64,000 bases of DNA, taken from Pseudomonas aylmerensis. GTDB lineage: Bacteria > Pseudomonadota > Gammaproteobacteria > Pseudomonadales > Pseudomonadaceae. The stretch is taken from the NCBI RefSeq assembly GCF_001702265.1, contig NZ_MAUE01000026.1:186001-250000 (forward strand), given 5' to 3'. A program made the position numbers and the translations under genes. Of this stretch, positions 43,324 through 50,739 are shown piece after piece (position 1 is the stretch's first letter; every line of letters begins with the position of its first letter). Under the pieces are notes generated by a model. That model saw only the letters and a list, made by a program, of their open reading frames with translations, made no database searches and was not told where the DNA came from.

Positions 43324-43360
43324 CCCCAGACATTCAAAAACAACAACAAGGAGTCACCGT

Positions 43361-44365
43361 ATGAATCGTCGTCGTGGTTTGCGTTCCCTGTGCTGCGCCG
43401 CTGTGGCGGTCTCGGCCCTGAGCTTGAGCGGGCTGTTGCTGGCCGCTGAAGAGGTGAAGATCGGTTTTCTGGTCAAGCAGGCTGAAGAGCCGTGGTTCCA
43501 GACCGAATGGGCCTTCGCCGAAAAAGCCGGCAAGGAACATGGCTTCACCGTGATCAAGATCGCCGTGCCCGATGGCGAGAAGACCCTCTCGGCCATCGAC
43601 AGCCTGGCGGCCAACGGCGCCAAGGGCTTTGTGATCTGCCCGCCGGACGTATCACTGGGCCCGGCCATCGTCGCCAAGGCCAAGGCCAATGGCCTGAAAG
43701 TGATTGCCGTGGATGACCGCTTTGTCGATGCCAAGGGCAACTTCATGGAGGACGTGCCGTACCTCGGCATGGCGGCCTTCGAAGTCGGCCAGAAGCAGGG
43801 CGCGGCCATGGCCGCCGAGGCGAAAAAGCGCGGCTGGGACTGGAAGGACACCTATGCGGTGATCAACACCTTCAACGAACTCGACACCGGCAAGAAGCGC
43901 ACCGACGGCTCGGTCAAGTCTCTTGAAGATGCCGGCATGCCCAAGGATCACATCCTGTTCACCGCCGCCAAGACCCTCGACGTCCCAGGCAGCATGGACG
44001 CCACCAACTCGGCCCTGGTCAAGCTGCCCGGCGGCGCGAAAAACCTGATCATCGGCGGCATGAACGACAACACCGTGCTCGGCGGCGTGCGCGCCACCGA
44101 AAGCGCTGGCTTCAAGGCCGCCAACGTGATCGGCATCGGCATCAATGGCACCGACGCCATCGGCGAACTGAAGAAAGCCGAGAGCGGTTTCTTCGGCTCG
44201 ATGCTGCCCAGCCCGCACATTGAGGGCTACAACACTGCGCTGATGATGTACGAGTGGGTGACCAAAGGCACCGAGCCGCCGAAGTACACCGCGATGGACG
44301 AGGTGACCCTGATCACCCGCGAGAACTTCAAGCAGGAGCTGGAAAAAATCGGCTTGTGGAACTGA
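43361..44365 (+). CDS. araF: L-arabinose-binding periplasmic protein AraF
   Basis: This 334-residue protein has a signal peptide (MNRRRGLRSLCCAAVAVSAL, cleavage near LLAAEE). The mature sequence is strikingly close to E. coli AraF: KIGFLVKQAEEPWFQTEWAFAEKAGK, then KIAVPDGEKTLSAIDSLAANGAKGFVIC, NTFNELDTGKKR and GGMNDNTVLGGVRATE. It binds L-arabinose for an ABC importer. The ATPase (AraG) and permease (AraH) that normally follow are absent: the next 100 bp hold a REP-type hairpin and then a convergent gene. AAGGAG precedes the ATG at 43361. Confidence 0.92.
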   Translation: MNRRRGLRSLCCAAVAVSALSLSGLLLAAEEVKIGFLVKQAEEPWFQTEWAFAEKAGKEHGFTVIKIAVPDGEKTLSAIDSLAANGAKGFVICPPDVSLGPAIVAKAKANGLKVIAVDDRFVDAKGNFMEDVPYLGMAAFEVGQKQGAAMAAEAKKRGWDWKDTYAVINTFNELDTGKKRTDGSVKSLEDAGMPKDHILFTAAKTLDVPGSMDATNSALVKLPGGAKNLIIGGMNDNTVLGGVRATESAGFKAANVIGIGINGTDAIGELKKAESGFFGSMLPSPHIEGYNTALMMYEWVTKGTEPPKYTAMDEVTLITRENFKQELEKIGLWN

Positions 44366-44400
44366 GGCAGGGCGGCACCGTGTGACGATCAAAAGTGGCA

Positions 44401-44458
44401 GCGGGCTGGCTTGCGAAGGCGTGGGTGACTGACACCACGCTTTCGCGAGCCGGCCCGC
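44401..44458. repeat. REP/REPIN-type palindrome after araF
   Basis: Arms 44401-44423 and 44436-44458 pair over 23 bp with three mismatches and a 12-nt centre. The arms carry the GCGGGC..GCGAAGGCG core seen in the array at 57515-58240. It lies between the convergent araF and galM genes and could act as a bidirectional transcription or mRNA-decay barrier. Confidence 0.7.
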
Positions 44459-44467
44459 TTGCTGTGG

Positions 44468-45616
44468 TTAATCGGCGGAGAATTTGAACACGGTGTGCTG
44501 GGTGTAGGTTTGCCCCGGGTCCAGGCGCGTCGAGGCAAAGCCCGGCTGGTTCGGCGCATCGGGAAAGTGCTGGGTTTCCAGGGTGAAACCGCTCCAGTGC
44601 GCGTAGGTCTTGCCCGCTTTGCCCTTCACCGTCCCATCCAGGAAATTGCTGGTATAGAACTGCACGCCGGGCTCGGTGGTGTACAGCTGCAGACGCCGAC
44701 CCGACGCCGGGTCATGCACGTCGGCCGCCAGCTGTTTGATGTCGCCCCGGGTATCCAGCGCCCAGTTGAAATCAAACCCGCCTTGCTTTGGCTCGGCGAA
44801 CTTGAGCTGCGGGTGATCGTCCTTGAGGTGCTGGCCGATCGGCGTGGGTTTCAGGAAGTCCATCGGCGTGCCTTTGACCGGTGCCAGTTCGCCGGTGGGG
44901 ATCAAGGTGGCATTGACGGGCGTGTAGTGGCTGGCATGCAAGGTGGCGACGTGCTTGAGGATGTCACCGTTGCCGGCGCCGGCCAGGTTGAAGTAGCTGT
45001 GGTTGGTCAGGTTGAGCACCGTGGGTTTGTCGGTGGTGGCCTGGTAGTCGATGTGCAGCTCGTTGTTGTCGTTGAGGCGGTAGGTGACCTCGGTTTTCAG
45101 GTTGCCGGGAAAGCCCATTTCACCGTCCTTGGACAGGTAGCTCAGCTTCACCCCGACAGAGCCCTTGTCGTTGACCGGCTCGGCCTTCCACACGTGCTTG
45201 TCGAAACCCTGGGCACCGCCGTGCAGCGAGTTGGGACCATCGTTGAGCGGCACCTGGTAACGCGTGCCGTCGAGTTCAAAGGTGCCCCCGGCCAGGCGGT
45301 TGCCAAAGCGCCCGATGGTCGCGCCGAAAAACGCCGTGCCGGCCTGATAGCCCTGGACGTTGTCGAAGCCGAGCACCACGTCTTCGACCTTGCCATGTTT
45401 GTCCGGCACTTTCAGCGACTGCAGCACGCCGCCGTAGGTGATCACCGTGGCCTGCATGCCGTGGCTGTTGCGCAGGATGTACTGTTCGACGGCGGTGCCG
45501 TCGTTGGTTTTGCCGAAGGGTTTGTGTTCGCTGCTGAGCCCTGCGGCCTGGGCGCCACCGCTGGCAACCAGCAGGGACATGGCCAGGCCCGAGAGCAGGT
45601 ATCGAGGGTGCTTCAT
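44468..45616 (-). CDS. galM: Aldose 1-epimerase (mutarotase), exported
   Basis: This 382-residue mutarotase has a signal peptide (MKHPRYLLSGLAMSLLVASG, cleavage near AQAAG), so it acts in the periplasm. Catalytic features of the GalM family are present: FGATIGRFGNRLAGGTF, LHGGAQGFDKHVW with the first His, LNLTNHSYFNLAG with the catalytic His, FDFNWALD, and a C-terminal Glu in GFTLETQHFPDAPNQPGF. It interconverts alpha and beta anomers of sugars, supplying the form used by binding protein or dehydrogenase. It is divergent from the SDR gene across a GntR-type site. Confidence 0.9.
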   Translation of the reverse strand: MKHPRYLLSGLAMSLLVASGGAQAAGLSSEHKPFGKTNDGTAVEQYILRNSHGMQATVITYGGVLQSLKVPDKHGKVEDVVLGFDNVQGYQAGTAFFGATIGRFGNRLAGGTFELDGTRYQVPLNDGPNSLHGGAQGFDKHVWKAEPVNDKGSVGVKLSYLSKDGEMGFPGNLKTEVTYRLNDNNELHIDYQATTDKPTVLNLTNHSYFNLAGAGNGDILKHVATLHASHYTPVNATLIPTGELAPVKGTPMDFLKPTPIGQHLKDDHPQLKFAEPKQGGFDFNWALDTRGDIKQLAADVHDPASGRRLQLYTTEPGVQFYTSNFLDGTVKGKAGKTYAHWSGFTLETQHFPDAPNQPGFASTRLDPGQTYTQHTVFKFSAD

Positions 45617-45647
45617 GGTCGAACTTCCTTTTGTTGTTTTGTCGGAA

Positions 45648-45658
45648 TAGTTCTACTA
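45648..45658. promoter_or_regulatory. GntR/FadR-type operator, site C
   Basis: TAGTTCTACTA matches TNGTNNNACNA. The wider segment AATAGTTCTACTA (45646-45658) matches site B at 11 of 13 positions. It lies in the 137-bp interval between divergent galM and the SDR gene and ties both to the regulon of the GntR protein at 35822. Confidence 0.6.
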
Positions 45659-45753
45659 ATGTGCGATATTTCGTGGTTGGGACAGCAGATTTATAGCCTT
45701 TAACCACGTATTTGCAAAATAAAATAAGACTAATTAGGTGAGGCGAACGCGAT

Positions 45754-46521
45754 ATGAGTATCCAGCAGGCTGTTTATCCCGACCTCAGGGACAAGGTCGT
45801 ACTGATCTCCGGAGGTGCTTCGGGGATTGGCGAGTCCATGGTGCGCGCCTTCGCTGCACAGGGCGCCCGGGTCGGGTTTGTCGACCGCGCCCAGAGCCAG
45901 GGCGAGCGCCTGGCGGCGCTGCTCGTTTCACAGGGGCACAACGTCGAATTCGGCCATTGCGATATCACTGACGAGATCGCCTACAAGGCGGCCATTGCGC
46001 GTTTCGAGCACTCGCTGGGGCCGATCACCGTGCTGGTGAACAACGCGGCAAATGACGTGCGTCACACCCTGGAGGAGGTCGATTCGGATACCTTCGACAA
46101 ACTGATTTCCGTCAACCTCAAGCACGCCTTTTTCGCTGCCAAGGCCGTGGTGCCGATGATGAAAGCCGCAGGTTTCGGGTCGATCATCAACCTCGGTTCG
46201 GTCGGCTGGATGATGGCCTCGGCCGGCTACCCGGTGTACGCCGCCAGCAAGGCCGCCGCGCATGGCATGACCCGCGCCCTGGCGCGCGAGCTGGGGCCGA
46301 GCCGGATTCGCGTCAACACGTTGGTGCCCGGCTGGGTGATGACCGAAAAGCAGCTGGCGATGTGGGTGGACGATGCGGCCAGGGACCTGATCAGTCGCAG
46401 CCAGTGCCTGCCGGGCAGCGTGCTGCCGGAGCATATCGCCAACATGGCGTTGTTCCTGGCCTCGGACGCGTCGGCGATGTGCTCGGCGCAGAACTTCATC
46501 GTCGACGGCGGCTGGGTCTGA
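45754..46521 (+). CDS. SDR-family dehydrogenase, probably L-arabinose/galactose 1-dehydrogenase
   Basis: This 255-residue short-chain dehydrogenase has the cofactor motif GGASGIGESM (20-29), NNAAN (96-100), catalytic Ser149 and the pair Tyr162/Lys166 in YAASK. Its place in the arabinose cluster suggests it oxidises L-arabinose to the lactone with NAD(P)+, the first step of the oxidative route. Galactose is a possible second substrate. The start at 45754 follows GGTGAGG. It is convergent with the GST gene. Confidence 0.82.
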   Translation: MSIQQAVYPDLRDKVVLISGGASGIGESMVRAFAAQGARVGFVDRAQSQGERLAALLVSQGHNVEFGHCDITDEIAYKAAIARFEHSLGPITVLVNNAANDVRHTLEEVDSDTFDKLISVNLKHAFFAAKAVVPMMKAAGFGSIINLGSVGWMMASAGYPVYAASKAAAHGMTRALARELGPSRIRVNTLVPGWVMTEKQLAMWVDDAARDLISRSQCLPGSVLPEHIANMALFLASDASAMCSAQNFIVDGGWV

Positions 46522-46539
46522 TGGCATGCCCCGGAGGGC

Positions 46540-47142
46540 TTACTCGATCGGGTATTGCTTGAAGGCGGGATGCTGTTCCAGCCGCTCGGCGTGACGTCGC
46601 ACATGGGGAAAGGCCTCCGCCTTCACCACCGACGCCACGGTGAGCTGGCTGAAAGACCAGGCCACTGCCGCCGTCAGCGAGGCCTGGGTCAGTGCCTCAC
46701 TGTCGTTGTCGGCCAAGTGCTTGTCGAGCAGCGAATAGGCCGCAAGTAATTGGCCGCTGATGCGCTCAAGCCAGGGGGCATGCAGCTTCTCGGCTGGCCG
46801 CAGGTTGTGTTCGTAGACGATCTGTACGCTTTTCTCGCAGGCCGCCAGCGCCAGGCCCAGCGCATGCAAGTCCCGGGCGAGTGCCGTGGGCTGCTCGGGC
46901 AGCAGCTTTTTCCCGGCCGGGGCCAGCGCTTCCAGGTAATCGAGGATCAGGTTGGAGTCCATCAACACCGTGCCGTCGTCCAGCACCAGCGTAGGGGCCT
47001 TGACCACTGGGTTGACCTGCGCAAACTCGTCGAAGGTGCGGAACACCGACAAGGATTCATGCACGAAGTCGATTCCGTACAACTCCAGGGAAATGGCCAC
47101 GCGGCGAACGTAGGGCGAGTCCAGCATGCCGATCAGTTTCAT
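46540..47142 (-). CDS. Glutathione S-transferase family protein
   Basis: This 200-residue protein has an N-terminal thioredoxin-like domain (MKLIGMLDSPYVRRVAISLE, VKAPTLVLDDGTVLMDSNLILDYLE with the cis-Pro and Ser-Asn glutathione-binding motif) and a helical C-terminal domain. SPYVRR suggests a Ser-type active site. The frame is open to 47280, but GGAGG before the ATG at 47142 and the family N-terminus fix the start. Substrate unknown; no operon partner is evident. Confidence 0.88.
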   Translation of the reverse strand: MKLIGMLDSPYVRRVAISLELYGIDFVHESLSVFRTFDEFAQVNPVVKAPTLVLDDGTVLMDSNLILDYLEALAPAGKKLLPEQPTALARDLHALGLALAACEKSVQIVYEHNLRPAEKLHAPWLERISGQLLAAYSLLDKHLADNDSEALTQASLTAAVAWSFSQLTVASVVKAEAFPHVRRHAERLEQHPAFKQYPIE

Positions 47143-47180
47143 TGAGCCTCCATTGCTACCAGGGTGATGGGCCGAAGAGA

Positions 47181-47693
47181 TTAAGGGCAATCGCTTGCCC
47201 TGCGCAATTGCTGATACGCCTGCACCAACTGCTCCAGGCTGAACGCCAGGTTGCGCCCACTCGGGTTGGGCAACACCCACACCGACGCTCCGCCCAGCAG
47301 CTGCGGCTGCAACCCCCAGGCAATCTCGCGCTGAGCGGACAAGGCGCTGTAGCCGGCCTTGCCGAGGAAGGCGACGACACGTGGCGCATACCGGCGGATT
47401 TTTTCTTCGAAGGCCGCCGCCGCATCGGTGAATTCATGCCGGGCCAGCTCGCCTGCGCTGGCGGTGGGGCGCTCGACCACGGTGGTCAGGCCACAGCGGT
47501 AGTGCAGCAGCGTGGGGCCGTCTTCGGGGCGGATTTCGTGCGGGGTGAAACCGGCCAGGTGCAAGGTGCGCCAGAAGCGGTTGCTGCGGTTGGCAAAGTG
47601 CAGGCCGAGGGCGGCGGAGCCTTTGCCGGGGTTGATGCCGCAGAACACCACGTCCAAGTGGTCGGCGAGAATGTCTTCGAGCCGCTCGTTCAT
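47181..47693 (-). CDS. mug: G/U mismatch-specific DNA glycosylase
   Basis: This 170-residue protein is a Mug/TDG-type glycosylase. The catalytic motif GINPG at 19-23 and the second motif LPNPSGRN near residue 144 define the family. It removes uracil or ethenocytosine opposite guanine, leaving an abasic site. The ATG overlaps the stop of the AraC-type gene upstream by 4 bp (ATGA), so the two are coupled, although no functional link is obvious. Confidence 0.9.
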   Translation of the reverse strand: MNERLEDILADHLDVVFCGINPGKGSAALGLHFANRSNRFWRTLHLAGFTPHEIRPEDGPTLLHYRCGLTTVVERPTASAGELARHEFTDAAAAFEEKIRRYAPRVVAFLGKAGYSALSAQREIAWGLQPQLLGGASVWVLPNPSGRNLAFSLEQLVQAYQQLRRASDCP

Positions 47694-48652
47694 GCCGGGC
47701 TCCGCAAGCCCTGGCGGCTGGCGCCGGGCGGTTGCCCGGTGATGCGTTTATAGGCGCGGCTGAACGCCGCCTGGGAGGTGTAGCCGAGCCGCAACGCGAC
47801 GGCTTCGATGGGCAAGCGCTCCAGGGTCAACCATTGGGCCGCCAGGCGCATGCGCAACTCGGTCACGTAGCGCAGCGGCGGGATGCCGAGGGTGGCCTGG
47901 AACCGATCGGCAAACACCGAGCGCGAGGTATGACAATGCGCCGCCAACTCGGCCACGCTCCAGTCACGCCCCGGTTGCTGGTGCAGGGCGAGCAGGGCGC
48001 CAGCCAGGCGCGGGTCACGCAACGCAGCGACCAGCCCCGAGGCATTGCCGCAGGCACATTCGACCCAGCCGCGCACGATCATCGCCGCCACCACATCGGC
48101 CAGGCGCGCGAGAATCCCCGCGTAACCGATACGCGCGCTGGAGACTTCGCGCTCCATCACCGCCAGGATCGGCATCAGGCCAGGGTAACGCTGGCCGCCG
48201 GCGTCGATCAGCATCAAGGCCGGCATCAGGCTGCCGAGGCCTTGCAGGCTGTCGAGTTCGAACGCCATGCAGGCGCTGAACAGCAGGGTGCGGGAGGGCG
48301 TCTCGGGCGAGGCATTCACCGCGCAGACGCTATCGCCCAGCGGCGCGGCGTCGAAGTCGGTGATGTCCTGCACGCAAGCCTGCGGGCTGGAGACCAGCGC
48401 GTGCGCGCCACCGTGGGCGATAAACACGGCATTGCCCGCCGACAGCTCGTAGAGGCTGCCGTCTTCCAGGCGCAAGGTGGCGCATCCGGCGGCGAGAAAG
48501 TGGAAATACGCATGCCCGGGCTTGGCCGCAAAGCTCACCCCGAACACCGGCCCGGCCTGGATGCGCCGGTACTGCACGCCACTCAGGCGCATGCTGCGCA
48601 GCAGTTCATTGATCAGCTCGGAGGACACGTCAAAAGCGTTCTGGGCGGTCAT
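47690..48652 (-). CDS. AraC-family transcriptional regulator
   Basis: This 320-residue regulator has an N-terminal cupin-like domain of the AraC_binding_2/cupin_6 type (YFHFLAAGCATLRLEDGSLYELSAGNAVFIAHGGAHAL). Two C-terminal helix-turn-helix units follow (WSVAELAAHCHTSRSVFADRFQATLGIPPLRYV, then EAVALRLGYTSQAAFSRAYKRITGQPPG). It is divergent from an MFS efflux gene 100 bp away, a common regulator-pump pairing. An alternative TTG start is at 48670; neither start has a strong ribosome-binding site. It is coupled to mug downstream. Confidence 0.87.
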   Translation of the reverse strand: MTAQNAFDVSSELINELLRSMRLSGVQYRRIQAGPVFGVSFAAKPGHAYFHFLAAGCATLRLEDGSLYELSAGNAVFIAHGGAHALVSSPQACVQDITDFDAAPLGDSVCAVNASPETPSRTLLFSACMAFELDSLQGLGSLMPALMLIDAGGQRYPGLMPILAVMEREVSSARIGYAGILARLADVVAAMIVRGWVECACGNASGLVAALRDPRLAGALLALHQQPGRDWSVAELAAHCHTSRSVFADRFQATLGIPPLRYVTELRMRLAAQWLTLERLPIEAVALRLGYTSQAAFSRAYKRITGQPPGASRQGLRSPA

Positions 48653-48700
48653 GTTCGGGGTTTCGATCAAAAACTCAAGGGTTTACATCATAGATCATCC

Positions 48701-48727
48701 TGGTGGCCACACCTAGACTGGCCGCCA
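48701..48727. promoter_or_regulatory. Imperfect inverted repeat between the AraC gene and the MFS gene
   Basis: TGGTGGCCA (48701-48709) and TGGCCGCCA (48719-48727) pair with one mismatch around a 9-bp centre. The site lies centrally in the divergent interval and is a candidate operator for either gene. Confidence 0.4.
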
Positions 48728-48752
48728 CGTTAATAGCTTGAGGATGTCTGTG

Positions 48753-49979
48753 ATGAACGAATGTGTGTCTCATGCCCCTGTCGACAGCAGGGCCGAGCCG
48801 GCCACCCCGGCGTGGATGGCGGTGTTTTCCCTGGCGATGGGGGTGTTCGGCCTGCTGACCGCCGAATACCTGCCCGCCAGCCTGCTGACGCCGATGGCGC
48901 TGGACCTTGGCGTGTCCGAAGCCCTGGCCGGGCAGGCAGTGACGGTGACGGCGGTGGTGGCGTTGTTCGCTGGCCTGCTGGTGCCGGGCCTGACCCGTGG
49001 CATCGACCGACGCCTGGTGCTGCTGGGGTTTTCCACGCTGATGATCGCGTCCAACCTGCTGGTGGCGTGCTCGTCCAGCCTGTGGGTGCTACTGGTGATG
49101 CGCGTGCTGCTCGGCATTGCCCTCGGAGGTTTCTGGAGCATGGCGGCGGCCGTCGCGATGCGGCTGGTGCCAGCGGCGCTGTTGGCGCGTGCGCTATCGA
49201 TCATTTTCAGTGGCATTGCGCTGGGCACCGTGGTTGCCGTGCCGCTGGGCAGCTACCTCGGCGGTCTCTATGGGTGGCGCAGTGCGTTTCTCGCTGCAGC
49301 GGCGGTGGGGGGAGTGACGCTGGCCTTCCAACTGTTGACGTTGCCGCGCCTGGCGCCGACTGGTACGGCGCGCCTGCGCACCGTGCTGGAGGTGCTGCTG
49401 CGTCCGGGGATCGCCATCGGCATGTTCGGCTGCGTGCTGGTACACACCGCACATTTTGCGCTCTTCACCTATATCCGGCCGTTTCTGGAAAGCACCACCG
49501 GGGTTGGCAGCGAAGGGCTGGCGCTGATGCTGCTCGGATTCGGCGTGGCGAACTTTGCCGGCACGTTACTGGCCGGTTGGCTGCTGGTGCGCCATCCCCG
49601 TACCACCCTGGTGCTGATGCCCTTGCTGGTGGGCGTGGCCGCGCTGGCGCTGGTGCTGCTGCCGGCGTCACTGCCGGGGCAGGCGCTGCTGCTGGCGCTG
49701 TGGGGCATGGCGTTTGGTGGCGTGCCGGTCGCGTGGTCGAACTGGGTGGCCCGCGCCGTGCCGGATCAGGCCGAGAGTGCCGGCGGCATGGTGGTGGCAT
49801 CGGTGCAATCGGCGATTGCCGCCGGGGCGGCAGGGGGAGGGGTGATGTTCAGTCTCAGCGGGATCAACGGGGTGTTTATCGCCGGCGGCGTGCTGATGGT
49901 GGTGGCGGCCGGGTTGATCGCGCTGCGGGTACAGGTACCGGGGCACGCCGGCGCCGCAGGTGTGGCGCTGCACGTCTAG
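48753..49979 (+). CDS. MFS transporter, DHA1-type efflux pump
   Basis: This 408-residue protein has twelve membrane segments and the drug:H+ antiporter-1 plan (AraJ/YdhP-like). Marks are MGVFGLLTAEYLPASLLTPMA in the first segment region, GIDRRLVLLGFSTLMIASNLL and the motif-C-like GTVVAVPLGSYLGGLYGWRSAF. It probably exports sugars, drugs or purine-like compounds; the substrate cannot be fixed. The ATG at 48753 has TTGAGGA about 8 nt upstream; upstream in-frame starts add only five residues. It is controlled presumably by the divergent AraC-type protein. Confidence 0.85.
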   Translation: MNECVSHAPVDSRAEPATPAWMAVFSLAMGVFGLLTAEYLPASLLTPMALDLGVSEALAGQAVTVTAVVALFAGLLVPGLTRGIDRRLVLLGFSTLMIASNLLVACSSSLWVLLVMRVLLGIALGGFWSMAAAVAMRLVPAALLARALSIIFSGIALGTVVAVPLGSYLGGLYGWRSAFLAAAAVGGVTLAFQLLTLPRLAPTGTARLRTVLEVLLRPGIAIGMFGCVLVHTAHFALFTYIRPFLESTTGVGSEGLALMLLGFGVANFAGTLLAGWLLVRHPRTTLVLMPLLVGVAALALVLLPASLPGQALLLALWGMAFGGVPVAWSNWVARAVPDQAESAGGMVVASVQSAIAAGAAGGGVMFSLSGINGVFIAGGVLMVVAAGLIALRVQVPGHAGAAGVALHV

Positions 49980-49990
49980 ACCGAGGGTCG

Positions 49991-50464
49991 TCAGTCGTCT
50001 GCCTGGGCCAGCAAGGCCTGGGCAAACGCGTCAGAGGCAATCAGGTCCAGGGTCTGGCGCAGCTGGGCCGCGGCTTCACGGCCGAAGGCGAGGTCAAAGC
50101 GCTCGGCCATTTTGTTCGAAATGCGCTTGGCGGCCGCATGGGTTTGCACGCCTTGCTCGGTCAGCAGCACGCGCCGCGTGCGGCGGTCGAGTTCGTCCAC
50201 GCGCAACTCCACCAGCCCATCGCGTACCAGCGGCTTGAGTGTGTGGCCGAGTGCCGAGAGGTCCATCACCAGGGTTTGCGCCAGCTCGCCCATCTTCGGC
50301 GTGCCGGCCTTGGCGATATGGTTGAGCACCGCGTACTGGGTGGCTTTCAACCCGCAGGGCGCGTAGGCCTCGTCATAGATCTGGCCCAGGCGCCGCGAGG
50401 TGCGGCGCACGGCACCGTTTACGCAGGCGCTGGGGTTGTCTGTGCAAGGCTTGGCGGATTTCAA
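49991..50464 (-). CDS. MarR-family regulator, divergent from the RND pump
   Basis: This 157-residue protein has the MarR winged helix: YAVLNHIAKAGTPKMGELAQTLVMDLSALGHTLKPLVRDGLVELRVDELDRRTRRVLLTEQG. The recognition helix MDLSALGHTLKPL and the wing DELDRRTRRV are clear. It is transcribed away from the RND operon, and the 275-bp interval contains a long inverted repeat. It is therefore the likely local repressor of the pump, released by a pump substrate. Confidence 0.87.
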   Translation of the reverse strand: MKSAKPCTDNPSACVNGAVRRTSRRLGQIYDEAYAPCGLKATQYAVLNHIAKAGTPKMGELAQTLVMDLSALGHTLKPLVRDGLVELRVDELDRRTRRVLLTEQGVQTHAAAKRISNKMAERFDLAFGREAAAQLRQTLDLIASDAFAQALLAQADD

Positions 50465-50590
50465 GGGCGGATACTCTCTGATACAAAACTCGACGCTGGC
50501 GATTATGCCTGCCAGACCTCTCAGGACAAGGCCTTTCAGACCGGAGATGCCCTTTAGATGAATACTGAGACAGCTTGAAACAAATTAGTT

Positions 50591-50625
50591 GCGTACGCCA
50601 CTAAATTCGATATTGTGGCGTATGC
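50591..50625. promoter_or_regulatory. 11-bp inverted repeat, candidate MarR operator
   Basis: GCGTACGCCAC (50591-50601) and GTGGCGTATGC (50615-50625) are inverted repeats with one mismatch and an AT-rich 13-bp centre. The site lies in the interval between the MarR gene and the RND permease, 115 bp before the permease start. Confidence 0.55.
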
Positions 50626-50739
50626 CTCTTTGTGACCTGGATGTCGCTGCAAACTCCCCAGGATCCACATGGGGCGAGGCGGGAAAACGGCATGGCAACG
50701 CCTGCTGGCTCATCCAACCCCCTGTCCGGATCACCTTCT

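Noticed and set aside
48761..50557. 598-codon frame overlapping the MFS gene in another frame
   Set aside because: Composition is low-complexity and it crosses the MarR gene; the MFS frame has twelve membrane segments.
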